The notes below the pieces were generated by a model. That model did no database searches, was not told the DNA's origin, and worked only from the letters and a program-made list of their open reading frames with translations. This document shows, in pieces, positions 8,179 through 17,583 of a DNA stretch of 64,000 bases. The position numbers were made by a program, and so were the translations under genes. The first letter of the stretch is position 1. The number at the start of each line of letters is the position of its first letter. Source of the stretch: G963663315 sp965204925. GTDB lineage: Bacteria > Pseudomonadota > Gammaproteobacteria > Arenicellales > Poriferihabitantaceae. The stretch covers positions 744,001 to 808,000 of the forward strand of contig OZ242021.1 of assembly GCA_965204925.1 (NCBI GenBank), read 5' to 3'.

Positions 8179-9366
8179 TCAATCAGAAGGCGCCCTGTTT
8201 ACAGGCAAAAAGGGCAAAACCCGCATGACCAGCAGACTCGCGATAATGGCCAGCGACAGACCGCCGAGGCCAAGAGACAGTTCGGCAAATGTCGGGTGGT
8301 AGGCGGCAATTACGCCATCGTAAAAACTGCTTGAAACCTCCTTGTTGTAAAAAAGGACGGAAGGCCAAGCCTGTCCACCGATGATTATCACATAAAGGCA
8401 GGCCAGGCCGCCCAGAATATGCAAAACACTGGCCAGCAGGACGCGGCGCGGGGAATCGCCGCCCGTTGCGTGCAGTAGAATCAGCGGCGCCAGTACACCA
8501 AGCGCGGCAAACCCGACCCACAGCAGCGCAGTCAACAGACCGCCGTCCAGCAAAATGAATCGCGCGTAATCGCGGCTTGCCGTGTCCCAGGCCTTTGTAA
8601 TGTAAAAAATCAGTGCGATCAGCAAGACCGCCCAGATAAAACCGATCAGCAGGTTGCGGAATTTTCCAGTCAACCGTGAATCGTCGGTGAAGGCCGCTTG
8701 CCTCAACGCAAACAGGTATACTACGAAAAATGCGGCGCCAAAACTCAGCGACATGGCAATGAACAAAGGCGCCAGAAGGACACTGTCCCAGGCCTCGCGC
8801 GCCACAATCACCCCGAAGATCGATCCGGTCCCGGTAGTCAGCACAATTCTCCAGGCAAACGCAACACGCCCCGCAGCAGTTGATTTTTTCGCCATACCCG
8901 GCTCGAACAGGGTCCACAGATAGATCGCGGCAATGAGGACAAACCCGCTATACAGAAAAATATTCCAGGCAAAAATCGATTTGAAATTATAATGGGTCAT
9001 GGCGATGAGCAGACGGTCCGGACGGCCGAGATCGAGTACCAGCACAACCAGACCTCCGATCAGCAATGTAATCGCCAGCAATCCCGATAATCTTGCCCAT
9101 GCCCGGTAGGCGTATTTGCCGAACACGGACGAGAGAGATGCGACGTTGAGGATGCCCGATGCGGTGACGATCAAAAAGATCGCAAAAACATGCGGCAATC
9201 CCCAGACAATCTGATTGTTCATGCCGGTCACCCAATGACCATGACGCTCCATGAACCAGGCAAAATACAGCCCGTTCAGAACGATAACGGCAAGCCCGCC
9301 CATACCGGCCCAGTACAACCGGCAGTTACATGCCAATGTAGTCCAGGCGACTCGCTCAGATACCAT
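8179..9366 (-). CDS. dsrP: DsrP, NrfD-like quinone-interacting membrane subunit
   Basis: A 395-residue integral membrane protein with about ten hydrophobic segments, of the NrfD/PsrC type. It is the quinone-facing membrane subunit of the DsrMKJOP complex and exchanges electrons with the ferredoxin subunit DsrO. Landmarks include VWGLPHVFAIFLIV early on, LDLGRPDRLL after the third segment, and HILGGLACLYVIIIGGQ near the C-terminus. The start at 9366 overlaps the dsrO stop by 11 bp, typical of tightly coupled subunits. Confidence 0.92.
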   Translation of the reverse strand: MVSERVAWTTLACNCRLYWAGMGGLAVIVLNGLYFAWFMERHGHWVTGMNNQIVWGLPHVFAIFLIVTASGILNVASLSSVFGKYAYRAWARLSGLLAITLLIGGLVVLVLDLGRPDRLLIAMTHYNFKSIFAWNIFLYSGFVLIAAIYLWTLFEPGMAKKSTAAGRVAFAWRIVLTTGTGSIFGVIVAREAWDSVLLAPLFIAMSLSFGAAFFVVYLFALRQAAFTDDSRLTGKFRNLLIGFIWAVLLIALIFYITKAWDTASRDYARFILLDGGLLTALLWVGFAALGVLAPLILLHATGGDSPRRVLLASVLHILGGLACLYVIIIGGQAWPSVLFYNKEVSSSFYDGVIAAYHPTFAELSLGLGGLSLAIIASLLVMRVLPFLPVNRAPSD

Positions 9367-10096
9367 GATAACGCACCCCGGTATTGAGGTTCAGATCTGC
9401 CCGAATCTGCACAGAGGGCTTCCGCTCAAGCTGCCGGTACAACTCGCTTTCGCGATCATTGAGATCGCCGAACACGAGCGCCTTGTGACCTTTCCCGGCG
9501 CAGGCTTCGACACAGGCCGGGGTTCCACCACGGTCGATACGATGGGTACAGAAATTGCAGGACTCCACGGTACCCTTGCCGCGCGGGGTTGCCGGCTTCT
9601 GATCGGTGAGATTCTCATGAATGAACGAGCGCGCCTTGTAGGGGCATGCCAGCATACAATAGCGGCAACCGATACATGTGTGTTTGTCGACCAGTACAAC
9701 CCCGTCCCCGCGACGAAAGGACGCTCCGGTCGGACAGACATCGACGCACGGCGCCGTTTCACAATGCTGGCACAGCAACGGCAGCGAAGAGGTATGCCCG
9801 GTGGATTTGTCTTTCAGTCGGACCACACGAATGTATTGCGCATCGGTCAGCGGACGGCCCTTGCCATGCAATCCATGTTCCGTATTGCAGGCGTCGACAC
9901 AGTCGCTACAGCCATCCGCGCAGCGGGTTGTGTCAACCAGCATACCCCAGCGTACAAGCCGGTCGCTTGCTTCACGTTTTGTAGCCGCCCCGGCAAGATC
10001 AACGAGCCTGGCTCCGGAAACGAGACCGGCGAGCAAAACAGCAGACTTCTTCAGGGCGGCCCGGCGCGAGTGGACAGATGGCTGCGGAGGCGTCAT
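9356..10096 (-). CDS. dsrO: DsrO, periplasmic four-cluster ferredoxin with Tat signal
   Basis: A 246-residue iron-sulfur subunit of DsrMKJOP. It starts with a twin-arginine signal (HSRRAALKKSAVLLAG), so the folded protein is exported by Tat. Four cysteine groups follow: CADGCSDCVDAC, CQHCETAPCVDVCP, CIGCRYCMLACP and CNFCTH with CVEAC, enough for four [4Fe-4S] clusters. The ATG at 10096 shares ATGA with the dsrJ stop and directly precedes the Tat motif; longer upstream frames run through dsrJ and are not credible. Confidence 0.93.
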   Translation of the reverse strand: MTPPQPSVHSRRAALKKSAVLLAGLVSGARLVDLAGAATKREASDRLVRWGMLVDTTRCADGCSDCVDACNTEHGLHGKGRPLTDAQYIRVVRLKDKSTGHTSSLPLLCQHCETAPCVDVCPTGASFRRGDGVVLVDKHTCIGCRYCMLACPYKARSFIHENLTDQKPATPRGKGTVESCNFCTHRIDRGGTPACVEACAGKGHKALVFGDLNDRESELYRQLERKPSVQIRADLNLNTGVRYHGI

Positions 10097-10494
10097 TGAT
10101 CGGCGGTCATATTTGCCGGGGTCGCGGCATGGCACTGAAAACAGTCGATCTTGACCGCAGTATAGGAATGGCATTGCTCGCAGAACTGTCCCGGCGCGTT
10201 GATTGGAATAAACTGCCCCGCGGCATCTTTTTGGGCATGACAGGAAATACACCCGATCAGGCTGTGCTCAGTATCGCGCACAGCGAAATACATCGTTTCG
10301 TCGCGCTGGTGGAAAAGCATCTCCATGTGCCTGCGCCGCATCTCTTCAACCGGCGCGACACAGCTTTCACCCCGCACCGCCTTCGGAAGGTCGAGAACCG
10401 GTTGCAGCGGTTGGCCGGAAGGCCGCGATGAGTGGGACAGGCCGATCATGCCGAATACCATAACGAGGCCCGCTACGCGCAACATGAATACCAT
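10093..10494 (-). CDS. dsrJ: DsrJ, triheme cytochrome c
   Basis: A 133-residue periplasmic cytochrome anchored by an uncleaved N-terminal hydrophobic helix (from Met 1 to about residue 20). Three CxxCH haem sites are visible: CISCH, CEQCH and CFQCH. The isolated cysteine in GESCVAP is the residue known in this family to give one haem unusual His/Cys coordination. It lies between dsrL (19-bp gap) and dsrO (4-bp overlap) in the canonical order. Confidence 0.93.
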   Translation of the reverse strand: MVFMLRVAGLVMVFGMIGLSHSSRPSGQPLQPVLDLPKAVRGESCVAPVEEMRRRHMEMLFHQRDETMYFAVRDTEHSLIGCISCHAQKDAAGQFIPINAPGQFCEQCHSYTAVKIDCFQCHAATPANMTADQ

Positions 10495-10513
10495 AAAACC
10501 CGCAGCCCCGATC

Positions 10514-12463
10514 CTATTTGCCTAGCCCCATGTCGATATAGCCGGTGGGACAGACATCGGCGCAGATATGACAGCCAATACATTTGTTGTAGTCGGTATC
10601 GACATAACGACCCAGCGTAGACTTTTCTTTTTTGACCCGGAACACCGCGGTTTGCGGGCAGTAAATCACACAGTTGTCGCACTCGAAGCACATGCCGCAA
10701 CTCATACATCGCTTCGCCTCTGCCACGGCCTGTTCTTCGCTCAAGATCATGTGGCGTTCCTCGAAATGCCCCAGAACCTGCCCCGCATCGGGTACGACCG
10801 AGACCCGTTTATTCCTCTCTTGCGGCTCGAAATGGGCGAGGAACAACCGGTCTGCCGGAATGATCTCGTTGGCAGAACGATCCTCGTAATTGTGCACGGC
10901 GAATGCGGCGCTGTCCGTGCCATGCACCGGGCTTTTGTCATATTCACTGAGCGCAAGGCCCTGCTCGCCCAATTTGTGCAACAAATTGAAGTGGCGCACA
11001 TCCACTTTGGGGCGTTTCAAAGGATCGTCGCCTGCCATAAAACCGATTGCGCTGGCTGCGGCAACCGCAGCCTGGCCGATCGCGGTAGTCAATAAATGAG
11101 GGCGGACGATATCCCCCGCGGCAAAATGCCCGGGCCGGCCGGGCACCCGGAACCCCGGGTCGGCATCGATCAGGTTGCGCTCGTTGGCCATATCCTCCAG
11201 ACCCTCAAGGTCACCGCCCTGTCCGATTGCAGAGACGATCAAATCCGCTTCCAGGTCGAATTCCGTACCTTCGATAGCGGCCGGCGCGCCTTTATCATCC
11301 ATTTCGCACTGCATCATCTTCAGGCCAACCGCCCTGCCAGCGCTGTCAACCCGTATTTCAACCGGCATGACACCATCTATAATGCTGACCCCTTCCGTGG
11401 TTGCGTCCTTCACCTCAACTTCCGATGCCGTCATATTCTGGCGTTTGAACAGCGCGGTCAGGGTCACATCGCAACCCTGCCTGCGCGCGACCATCGCCGA
11501 ATCATGGGCCGCATACCCGCCAATGACCTCTTCAGGACGGTCTCTCTCGTTGATATTGATGATCTTGCCCAATCGGCGCGCCACCGACACCACATCAATC
11601 GAGGTGTCGCCGCCCCCGACACAGACCACCTTGTCGGCCGTGACCTTCAGATTGCCCTTGTTGAAAGCCTCCAGGAAGGCAACTCCGCTAACACAATTCG
11701 GCGCGTCATGCCAACCGTCCAGCGGCAGGGCATTACCGCTCTGGCAGCCAATCGCCCAGATAATCGCATCATGGTCATCTTCGAGTTGCTGCACGGAGAG
11801 GTCGATACCGGCCCGTGTATTCAACCTGACCTCAATACCGCCAAGGTCCAGTATCCGCTGGATTTCGTGATCGAGTACACTGCGCGGCGTCCGATAGCCC
11901 GGAATCCCGTAACGGAACATACCGCCAAGCTCCGCCTGTTTCTCGAAAATAACGGAGCCGTAGCCTTTCCGCCTTAGCTGATAAGCCGCGGACAGACCGG
12001 CCGGCCCGCCGCCGATGACGGCGACGCGCTGCCTCTTGAGAGGCGGCGGCTCCCCGAACCGGAAATTTTTCTCAAAGGCGGTATCGCCAATGTATTGTTC
12101 AACGGCATTGATACCGACAAAGTCGTCGACATTATTGCGGTTACAACCCGCCTCACAGGGCGCCGGACAAACCCGTCCCATCATCGAGGGAAATGGATTG
12201 GCATCGGTCGAACGCCGGAACGCATATTCTTGCCAACCCATATCGGCGGGCGGCTTCTCAATCCCCCGGACAATCTGCAACCACCCCCGGATATCTTCCC
12301 CGGAAGGGCAACTGCCCTGGCACGGCGGTGTACGATGGACATAAGTGGGGCATTTGTGGGAGGCGTCCTCATTGAAGATATCGTCCTGCCAGTTCGCCCA
12401 CTTGAATGCCCCCTCGCTGAATTTTCTGAACGTCTGCCTGTTTTGTCCGGTTGCTTTCGACAT
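10514..12463 (-). CDS. dsrL: DsrL, NAD(P)H:acceptor oxidoreductase iron-sulfur flavoprotein
   Basis: A 649-residue relative of the glutamate synthase small subunit with an added C-terminal ferredoxin domain. In order: N-terminal cysteines CQGSCPSGEDIRG and CPAPCEAGCNR; an FAD-binding GGGPAGLSAAY; a second dinucleotide fold GGGDTSIDVVS; FAAGD near the end of the core; then two [4Fe-4S] motifs CMSCGMCFECDNC and CIGCHICADVCP. DsrL is known to link DsrAB with the NAD(H) pool and is typical of sulfur oxidisers. It should be cytoplasmic and interact with DsrAB. Length fits DsrL-1; the linker and NAD(P) specificity were not analysed. Confidence 0.94.
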   Translation of the reverse strand: MSKATGQNRQTFRKFSEGAFKWANWQDDIFNEDASHKCPTYVHRTPPCQGSCPSGEDIRGWLQIVRGIEKPPADMGWQEYAFRRSTDANPFPSMMGRVCPAPCEAGCNRNNVDDFVGINAVEQYIGDTAFEKNFRFGEPPPLKRQRVAVIGGGPAGLSAAYQLRRKGYGSVIFEKQAELGGMFRYGIPGYRTPRSVLDHEIQRILDLGGIEVRLNTRAGIDLSVQQLEDDHDAIIWAIGCQSGNALPLDGWHDAPNCVSGVAFLEAFNKGNLKVTADKVVCVGGGDTSIDVVSVARRLGKIININERDRPEEVIGGYAAHDSAMVARRQGCDVTLTALFKRQNMTASEVEVKDATTEGVSIIDGVMPVEIRVDSAGRAVGLKMMQCEMDDKGAPAAIEGTEFDLEADLIVSAIGQGGDLEGLEDMANERNLIDADPGFRVPGRPGHFAAGDIVRPHLLTTAIGQAAVAAASAIGFMAGDDPLKRPKVDVRHFNLLHKLGEQGLALSEYDKSPVHGTDSAAFAVHNYEDRSANEIIPADRLFLAHFEPQERNKRVSVVPDAGQVLGHFEERHMILSEEQAVAEAKRCMSCGMCFECDNCVIYCPQTAVFRVKKEKSTLGRYVDTDYNKCIGCHICADVCPTGYIDMGLGK

Positions 12464-12494
12464 TCCCGTTTCCCGGCTTATCGCCTCATTATCT

Positions 12495-13988
12495 CTAGTG
12501 TTCGGTCTGCATGATCAACGCATCCCCGACCAGCTGGTGCACACTGACCACCATATCCATACCCATGCCGTACATCGGCAGGACTTTCGTGAACTGGCTT
12601 TTGCAGATCGCGCAAATCGCGGCCATATGGGTAACGCCGTGATCTTCAATGACCCGTTGCAGGGCCTGCGCCCTGGGCATGGCGCCCTTGACCCGCAGCT
12701 CCAGCAGATCATCGGTCAGCAACCCGCCTCCACCGCCACAACAAAAGGTGTTTTCACGAATCGTATCCGGCGCCATCTCGACAAAATGGCGGCTGCACGA
12801 GCGGATGATGCGCCGCGGAATAATGAACTGCCCGCCCGCTATGTCGCCCATGCGCGAACCCCGCGACACATTACAGGAATCATGAAATGTGATCACCTTG
12901 TCATCATGTACTTGCGGGTCGAACTTCAAAACCCCCTGTTCAATGAGGTCATGGGTAAGTTCACAGATATGCTGCGGCGCCGGATAGTTGCTGTCGAGAA
13001 AATCGAAAGGCCCGATCAGGCTGTTCCAGAAGCTGTAGGCTACACGCCAGGCATGACCGCATTCACCGACGACCAGACGCTTTACGCCCAGCTCAAGGGC
13101 TGCGGTGCGTACCCGCTCTGCCACTTTTTGCATATGCTCGAAGGAACCGGTAAAAATACCGAAGTTGGCCGCCTCGGATGCGTAGGAACTGATCGTCCAG
13201 CTGATCCCGGCCTTGTGAAAAACCTTGGCGTAGCCGATCAATCCGTCAATATGCGGCTCGGCGAAGAAATCGGCGCTCGGCGTAACCAGCAATACTTCCG
13301 CGCCCTTCTCGTCTACCGGCAATCTGACCGCCACCCCGGTTTCCTCTTCAATGTCTTCCTCCAGCCCCTCCAGGGTGTCCGCCAGCGCCGCTTCGGGCAA
13401 CCCCAGGTTGTTGCCGATCCGGTGCACCTTGGTGATGATTTCATTGCTGTATTTCTGTCCTATACCGATATGGTCAAGGATTTCCCGGGCCGCCATGGTG
13501 ACCTCGGCGGTGTCGATACCGAACGGGCAAAACCCGGAACAGCGCCGACATTCCGAACACTGATAGAAATAACGGTACCAGTCCCTGATCACTTCCTCGG
13601 TCAAATCGACCGCCCCGACCAGCCACGGGAAATATTTGCCGGCAAAGGTAAAGTAACGCCGGTACACCGCCCGCATCAGATCCTGACGCGCCACCGGCAT
13701 ATTCTTCGGGTCCGCCGTGCCGAGATAGTAATGGCATTTGTCGGTGCAAGCCCCGCACTTGACACAAGTATCCATGAATACCCGCAAGGAACGGAATTTG
13801 CCGAGCAATTCTCCCATTTTCCCGATCGCCTTGTCGCGCCAGTCGGGAATCAACTCACCCGGATAGCCCAGCGGCTCCTGATGTTCCGGCTTGGCCATGA
13901 AAGGCTGGCTGTGTTCCATCGCGCCGTTGACCAGTACCGGAATCTCCGGGTACTCTTTCAGTTCAGGAATCTGGAAGTCTGCTTTCAC
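12495..13988 (-). CDS. dsrK: DsrK, heterodisulfide-reductase-like iron-sulfur subunit
   Basis: A 497-residue HdrD-like protein, the cytoplasmic catalytic subunit of DsrMKJOP that is thought to act on the DsrC trisulfide/disulfide. Two ferredoxin motifs sit in the first 200 residues (CVKCGACTDKCHYY and CSECRRCSGFCPFG), followed by CCG-type regions: GECGHAWR, HDSCNVSRG, CCGGGGGLLTDD and a C-terminal CAICKSQF. It uses a GTG start at 13988, 34 bp after dsrM. Confidence 0.94.
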   Translation of the reverse strand: MKADFQIPELKEYPEIPVLVNGAMEHSQPFMAKPEHQEPLGYPGELIPDWRDKAIGKMGELLGKFRSLRVFMDTCVKCGACTDKCHYYLGTADPKNMPVARQDLMRAVYRRYFTFAGKYFPWLVGAVDLTEEVIRDWYRYFYQCSECRRCSGFCPFGIDTAEVTMAAREILDHIGIGQKYSNEIITKVHRIGNNLGLPEAALADTLEGLEEDIEEETGVAVRLPVDEKGAEVLLVTPSADFFAEPHIDGLIGYAKVFHKAGISWTISSYASEAANFGIFTGSFEHMQKVAERVRTAALELGVKRLVVGECGHAWRVAYSFWNSLIGPFDFLDSNYPAPQHICELTHDLIEQGVLKFDPQVHDDKVITFHDSCNVSRGSRMGDIAGGQFIIPRRIIRSCSRHFVEMAPDTIRENTFCCGGGGGLLTDDLLELRVKGAMPRAQALQRVIEDHGVTHMAAICAICKSQFTKVLPMYGMGMDMVVSVHQLVGDALIMQTEH

Positions 13989-14022
13989 GCCGCGATTTTC
14001 ATGTCATGGCCGCCCTGACCCC

Positions 14023-14763
14023 TCATCCGCCCTGTTTACCGGGTGGCGAATCGGTCCACATTGCAACATGCCGCCGCTCTCTGGGATTGTCGATCTGGTT
14101 GCGGGTCGGGCTGAAAAACAGACCCGGCGCATGCAGCAATTTACTGACTGGAAAAACCAGCATGAGGATGATGACGAGCGCCAGATGAACAAGCAAGCCG
14201 GTATCCGCCGGCAATGGTCGCCAGTCGAATGTTACAAGGCCGGAAATAAAGGCTTTCAACTGCACGATGTCACTGTGGAAAACATACTTCACCAACAGGC
14301 CGCTGACGCCGGTGGCAGCGATCAGCAGCAACATCAGGTAATCGGACGGGGCGGAAATGTAACGCATACGGTCCACTCCAATACGGCGAACCAGTAATCC
14401 CAGCAGCCCGAAAATCATGACCCAACCCATGATCACTCCGATATCGGCAACGAGAACCGCCACGCCCCACACCGGTTCGGTGAAATAACGCAAATGGCGG
14501 ATCGCCACAATCAGCAGGCTGAAATGGAACAGCCACCCGAACAACCAGCTCCATTTGCTGCCCTTGAACAGGCTCTCGAAGAACACGACCTCACGAATGA
14601 GTCGCGCGACCACACCCGCTCTTGTAACGGGAGCCGGGGTTGTCGGAATCTTGAGCGGCGCCGGAGCGCGTGAATACTGAACGATCTTGCGCCCGGTACC
14701 AATTATCAGCGCCGCGGCGGCAATGTAGAACATCACCGCATAGATGATCGTGACAGCCGACAT
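14023..14763 (-). CDS. dsrM: DsrM, NarI-like cytochrome b membrane subunit
   Basis: A 246-residue membrane protein with about five hydrophobic helices, of the nitrate reductase gamma-subunit type. As the diheme b subunit of DsrMKJOP it exchanges electrons between the quinone pool and DsrK. Likely haem histidines are in GWLFHFSLLIVAIRH and in the LLVHLALVIIL helix near the C-terminus. It follows dsrC by 8 bp. Confidence 0.92.
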   Translation of the reverse strand: MSAVTIIYAVMFYIAAAALIIGTGRKIVQYSRAPAPLKIPTTPAPVTRAGVVARLIREVVFFESLFKGSKWSWLFGWLFHFSLLIVAIRHLRYFTEPVWGVAVLVADIGVIMGWVMIFGLLGLLVRRIGVDRMRYISAPSDYLMLLLIAATGVSGLLVKYVFHSDIVQLKAFISGLVTFDWRPLPADTGLLVHLALVIILMLVFPVSKLLHAPGLFFSPTRNQIDNPRERRHVAMWTDSPPGKQGG

Positions 14764-14771
14764 TCAATCGA

Positions 14772-15104
14772 CTAGACACAGCCTGTCGGCTTCGGCAGTC
14801 CGGCGTATTTGCAAGCCTGTTTGGCCGGCCCGTAAGGGAACAGCTGATACAGATATTTGCTGTTGCCCTTGTCTTTTCCCAGCTTTCTGCCGATCGACCG
14901 GGTCAACACCCGAACCGCAGGCGCGATTTGATATTCTTCGTAGTATTCGCGCAGGAAATTGATCACTTCCCAGTGGTGTTCACTCAGATCGCAATCATCC
15001 ATTTTGGCCATCTGGTCCGCGATCTCGGGACTCCAGTCGGACAGATTCGCGAGGTAACCCTCTTCATCGGTATCGTAACTGCGCCCGTCAAGTTCTATAC
15101 CCAT
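14772..15104 (-). CDS. dsrC: DsrC, sulfur carrier protein with both redox cysteines
   Basis: A 110-residue protein of the DsrC/TusE family. Its C-terminal arm ends ACKYAGLPKPTGCV, with the two conserved cysteines 11 positions apart and the last one penultimate. Both are needed for the sulfur-carrying DsrC that serves DsrAB and DsrK, as opposed to TusE-type paralogues with one. It stands 51 bp after dsrB, where dsrE, dsrF and dsrH are normally found. With no DsrEFH here, the donor that loads DsrC with sulfur must be encoded elsewhere or be different. Confidence 0.95.
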   Translation of the reverse strand: MGIELDGRSYDTDEEGYLANLSDWSPEIADQMAKMDDCDLSEHHWEVINFLREYYEEYQIAPAVRVLTRSIGRKLGKDKGNSKYLYQLFPYGPAKQACKYAGLPKPTGCV

Positions 15105-15155
15105 TTTATTTCTCCGATCGAATAGTAAATAAACAGTAAAGTTGAATCCCGTATT

Positions 15156-16229
15156 TTACAGCCGAATATGCGCGGACGAATTCAGGCTCTTGCGCGACCC
15201 GCGCCAATGGTCAATGTGGTATTTGGTGAACGGCAGACCGGTACGCTCGAAAAAGCGGGGCCAGCCGATTCGTTCAATCCAGTCATTGACCCGCTCCCAG
15301 TCTTTCGCGTCTTCCTTGTAAGTCCGTAAAATCCGCTTGACGATCGCTGTCGCTTCCGGCCAACGCGGCGGATTGTTCGGAATACCGGCGGCAACCAGTT
15401 TCTGGAAACTCGGTTTTGATCGCGCATTGGAATGATTGCCGCCGACCCAGATGGCAAGTTTTGTATGTTCAGGATCATTGATTTGCATCGGTGGACACGG
15501 TGGATAACAGGCGCCGCAGCAGATACATTTCTTCTCATCAACTTCAAGCGTCGGCTTGCCGTTTACCACGGCCGGACGAATCGCCGCTACCGGGCAACGG
15601 GCCACAACGGAAGGGCGCTCGCAGACATTGGATACGAGGTCGTGATTGATTCGCGGTGGTTTGGTATGCTGGATATTGATTGCGATGTCACCCTGGCCGC
15701 CGCAGTTTATCTGGCAGCATGAAGTGGTCATGTGTACCCGGTTCGGCATTTCACAATTCCTGAACTCGTCGATCAATTCATCCATCATTGCCTTCACCAC
15801 TCCCGAGGCATCGGTGCCCGGAATATCGCAATGCAGCCATCCCTGGGTATGCGAGATCATGGCCAGGGAATTGGCCGTTCCGCCGACCACAAAGCCGGCA
15901 TTTTCCAGCGCCCCGATCAGCGGCGCCACCTTCGCTTCGTCATCTACGAAATACTCGATATTGGAACGGATCGTGAAACGCACATGCCCGTCGGCATACT
16001 GGTCGCCAATGTCACAGAGCTTGCGCAGGGTATAGACATCCAGAATCCGCTGGGTGCCGGCCTTGACCGTCCATACCTGATCGCCGCTCTTCGCGACATG
16101 CCTGAGGACGCCGGGCCGCGGATGGTCATGCCATTGCCATTGTCCGTAGTTGCGCACCATGACAGGGTGCATATACTGGAATCCGTCGGGGCAACCCGAT
16201 TCGATCGGCATTCTCATTTGTTTGGCCAT
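15156..16229 (-). CDS. dsrB: Dissimilatory sulfite reductase beta subunit
   Basis: A 357-residue subunit of reverse-acting DsrAB, which binds siroamide and [4Fe-4S] clusters. The cysteine set TTSCCQINCGG (siroheme/cluster side) and the ferredoxin insert CICCGACYPPCPPM are visible, with conserved VWTVKAGT and VNDWIERIGWPRFFE. The start at 16229 (MAKQMRMPIESG) lies 4 bp after dsrA, preceded by a GAGGG/AAGGGA stretch; the longer open frame would overlap dsrA by about 125 bp. Confidence 0.96.
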   Translation of the reverse strand: MAKQMRMPIESGCPDGFQYMHPVMVRNYGQWQWHDHPRPGVLRHVAKSGDQVWTVKAGTQRILDVYTLRKLCDIGDQYADGHVRFTIRSNIEYFVDDEAKVAPLIGALENAGFVVGGTANSLAMISHTQGWLHCDIPGTDASGVVKAMMDELIDEFRNCEMPNRVHMTTSCCQINCGGQGDIAINIQHTKPPRINHDLVSNVCERPSVVARCPVAAIRPAVVNGKPTLEVDEKKCICCGACYPPCPPMQINDPEHTKLAIWVGGNHSNARSKPSFQKLVAAGIPNNPPRWPEATAIVKRILRTYKEDAKDWERVNDWIERIGWPRFFERTGLPFTKYHIDHWRGSRKSLNSSAHIRL

Positions 16230-16233
16230 TCCC

Positions 16234-17583
16234 TTACCCTCCCGGCACCTGGTCGGCCTGCACAGCCGTGCGTTTTCGGGCGCGCTTCCTGAACCACGCT
16301 CTCGCCTCATCGTCCCAACCGTCGGTTCTGACGTAGGAACTTTCCCTGGGATGGGCAATCATGTTGGGGTCCACATCAATGCCGATACCCTCAAGGAAAT
16401 TGACGAGACCGATGCGCTCGATCATTTCGCCGCAGCGCTCATGTTCCAGACCGTTTTCTGCCCAGAACTCGATCGTATCCTCCGCCAACCCGACAATCCG
16501 CTGATAATCCTCCTCGCTTTCCATTTTCATGAACGGCACGATCACCGTTCCCATCAGATCGCCGATTTTAAGCGTCCGTTTGCCGCCGATCAGAACGGTA
16601 ACGCCTTTTTCTTCGCCGGGACTGAGCGCTTTCGGCGCCACATTCAGGCAGTGCATACATTTGACACAATCCGCATTTTCAATTTCCAGCGTGTCGTCGT
16701 CCCTGAGAGACAGGCAGGAAGTCGGGCAACGGGTGATAATGTTGTCGATGACATGCTGGCGGCCCTTCTCCGCGACATATTTTTTCCATTCCGCCATATC
16801 GACCCGTATATCATCTTTCCAGGTTCCAATGACCGCAAAGTCGGCGCGTTCAATGGCATTGGTGCAATCATTCGGACAACCGGAAATCTTGAATTTGAAC
16901 TTGTAGGGCAGTGACGGCCGGTGCACATCATCGGTAAAATTGTTGACTAGGGTTCTGTGCAGTTTCTGCTCATTGGCGCACGACTGCTCGCAGCGCGCCG
17001 CGCCGACACAGGACATTGCCGTTCGAACACAGGGGCCGGCGCCGCCGAGGTCGAACCCGTATTCGTTTATTTCATCGAAGAAATGCTGTGTATTCTCTGT
17101 AGAAGCCCCGATGAACATGATGTTTCCAGTTTGACCATGGAACGTCACCAGCCCGGAACCCCATTTTTCCCAACTGTCGGCCAACTCGCGCAGGATATCG
17201 GTCGAGTAGTGGTTGCCGGCCGGCGGCTGCACCCGCAGAGTGTGAAACTCCCTCGATTTCGGGAACTGGTCGCCCACCTCGGAGAACCTTGGAATAATCC
17301 CGCTGCCGTAACCATAGACACTGACCGTACCGCCTTTCCAGTAACCCTTTCTCGTTTCGTAGGAATGCTCAAGCTGCCCCAGCAAATCATTGGCTACGCC
17401 ATTGACGCGCTCATCCTCATGATCATTACGAAGTTTCTTGATACCCGATATGAAGCTCGGCCAGGGACCGTTCTCCAGTTCATCCAGCATCGGCGTGTCA
17501 TGGATGGAAACTTTCACGGCAGGTTCTGCGGCAGATTCCTCTACGGGCTCGCCGGGCGCTGATTGATTGATTTCGTCAGTCAT
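16234..17583 (-). CDS. dsrA: Dissimilatory sulfite reductase alpha subunit
   Basis: A 449-residue subunit of sulfite reductase acting here in the oxidative direction. Cluster/siroheme cysteines appear in MSCVGAARCEQSC and SGCPNDCTN, and the ferredoxin domain in CPTSCLSL and CVKCMHCLNVAPKAL. Residues 1-25 are an unconserved acidic extension. The ATG at 17583 follows GGAGGAGAAG closely; a GTG two codons upstream is possible. It is the first gene of the run, with a 208-bp divergent spacer upstream. The MHCxNVxPKAL form is what is normally seen in sulfur oxidisers, but a tree is needed to settle reductive versus oxidative type. Confidence 0.96.
   Translation of the reverse strand: MTDEINQSAPGEPVEESAAEPAVKVSIHDTPMLDELENGPWPSFISGIKKLRNDHEDERVNGVANDLLGQLEHSYETRKGYWKGGTVSVYGYGSGIIPRFSEVGDQFPKSREFHTLRVQPPAGNHYSTDILRELADSWEKWGSGLVTFHGQTGNIMFIGASTENTQHFFDEINEYGFDLGGAGPCVRTAMSCVGAARCEQSCANEQKLHRTLVNNFTDDVHRPSLPYKFKFKISGCPNDCTNAIERADFAVIGTWKDDIRVDMAEWKKYVAEKGRQHVIDNIITRCPTSCLSLRDDDTLEIENADCVKCMHCLNVAPKALSPGEEKGVTVLIGGKRTLKIGDLMGTVIVPFMKMESEEDYQRIVGLAEDTIEFWAENGLEHERCGEMIERIGLVNFLEGIGIDVDPNMIAHPRESSYVRTDGWDDEARAWFRKRARKRTAVQADQVPGG

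Noticed and set aside
9251..10099. Long plus-strand open frame across dsrP/dsrO
   Set aside because: It is a shadow of the dsrO and dsrP genes, with no start signal and no recognisable domain.
12345..14018. 557-codon plus-strand open frame across dsrK
   Set aside because: Antisense to dsrK, whose iron-sulfur motifs are clear; the frame is kept open by codon bias.
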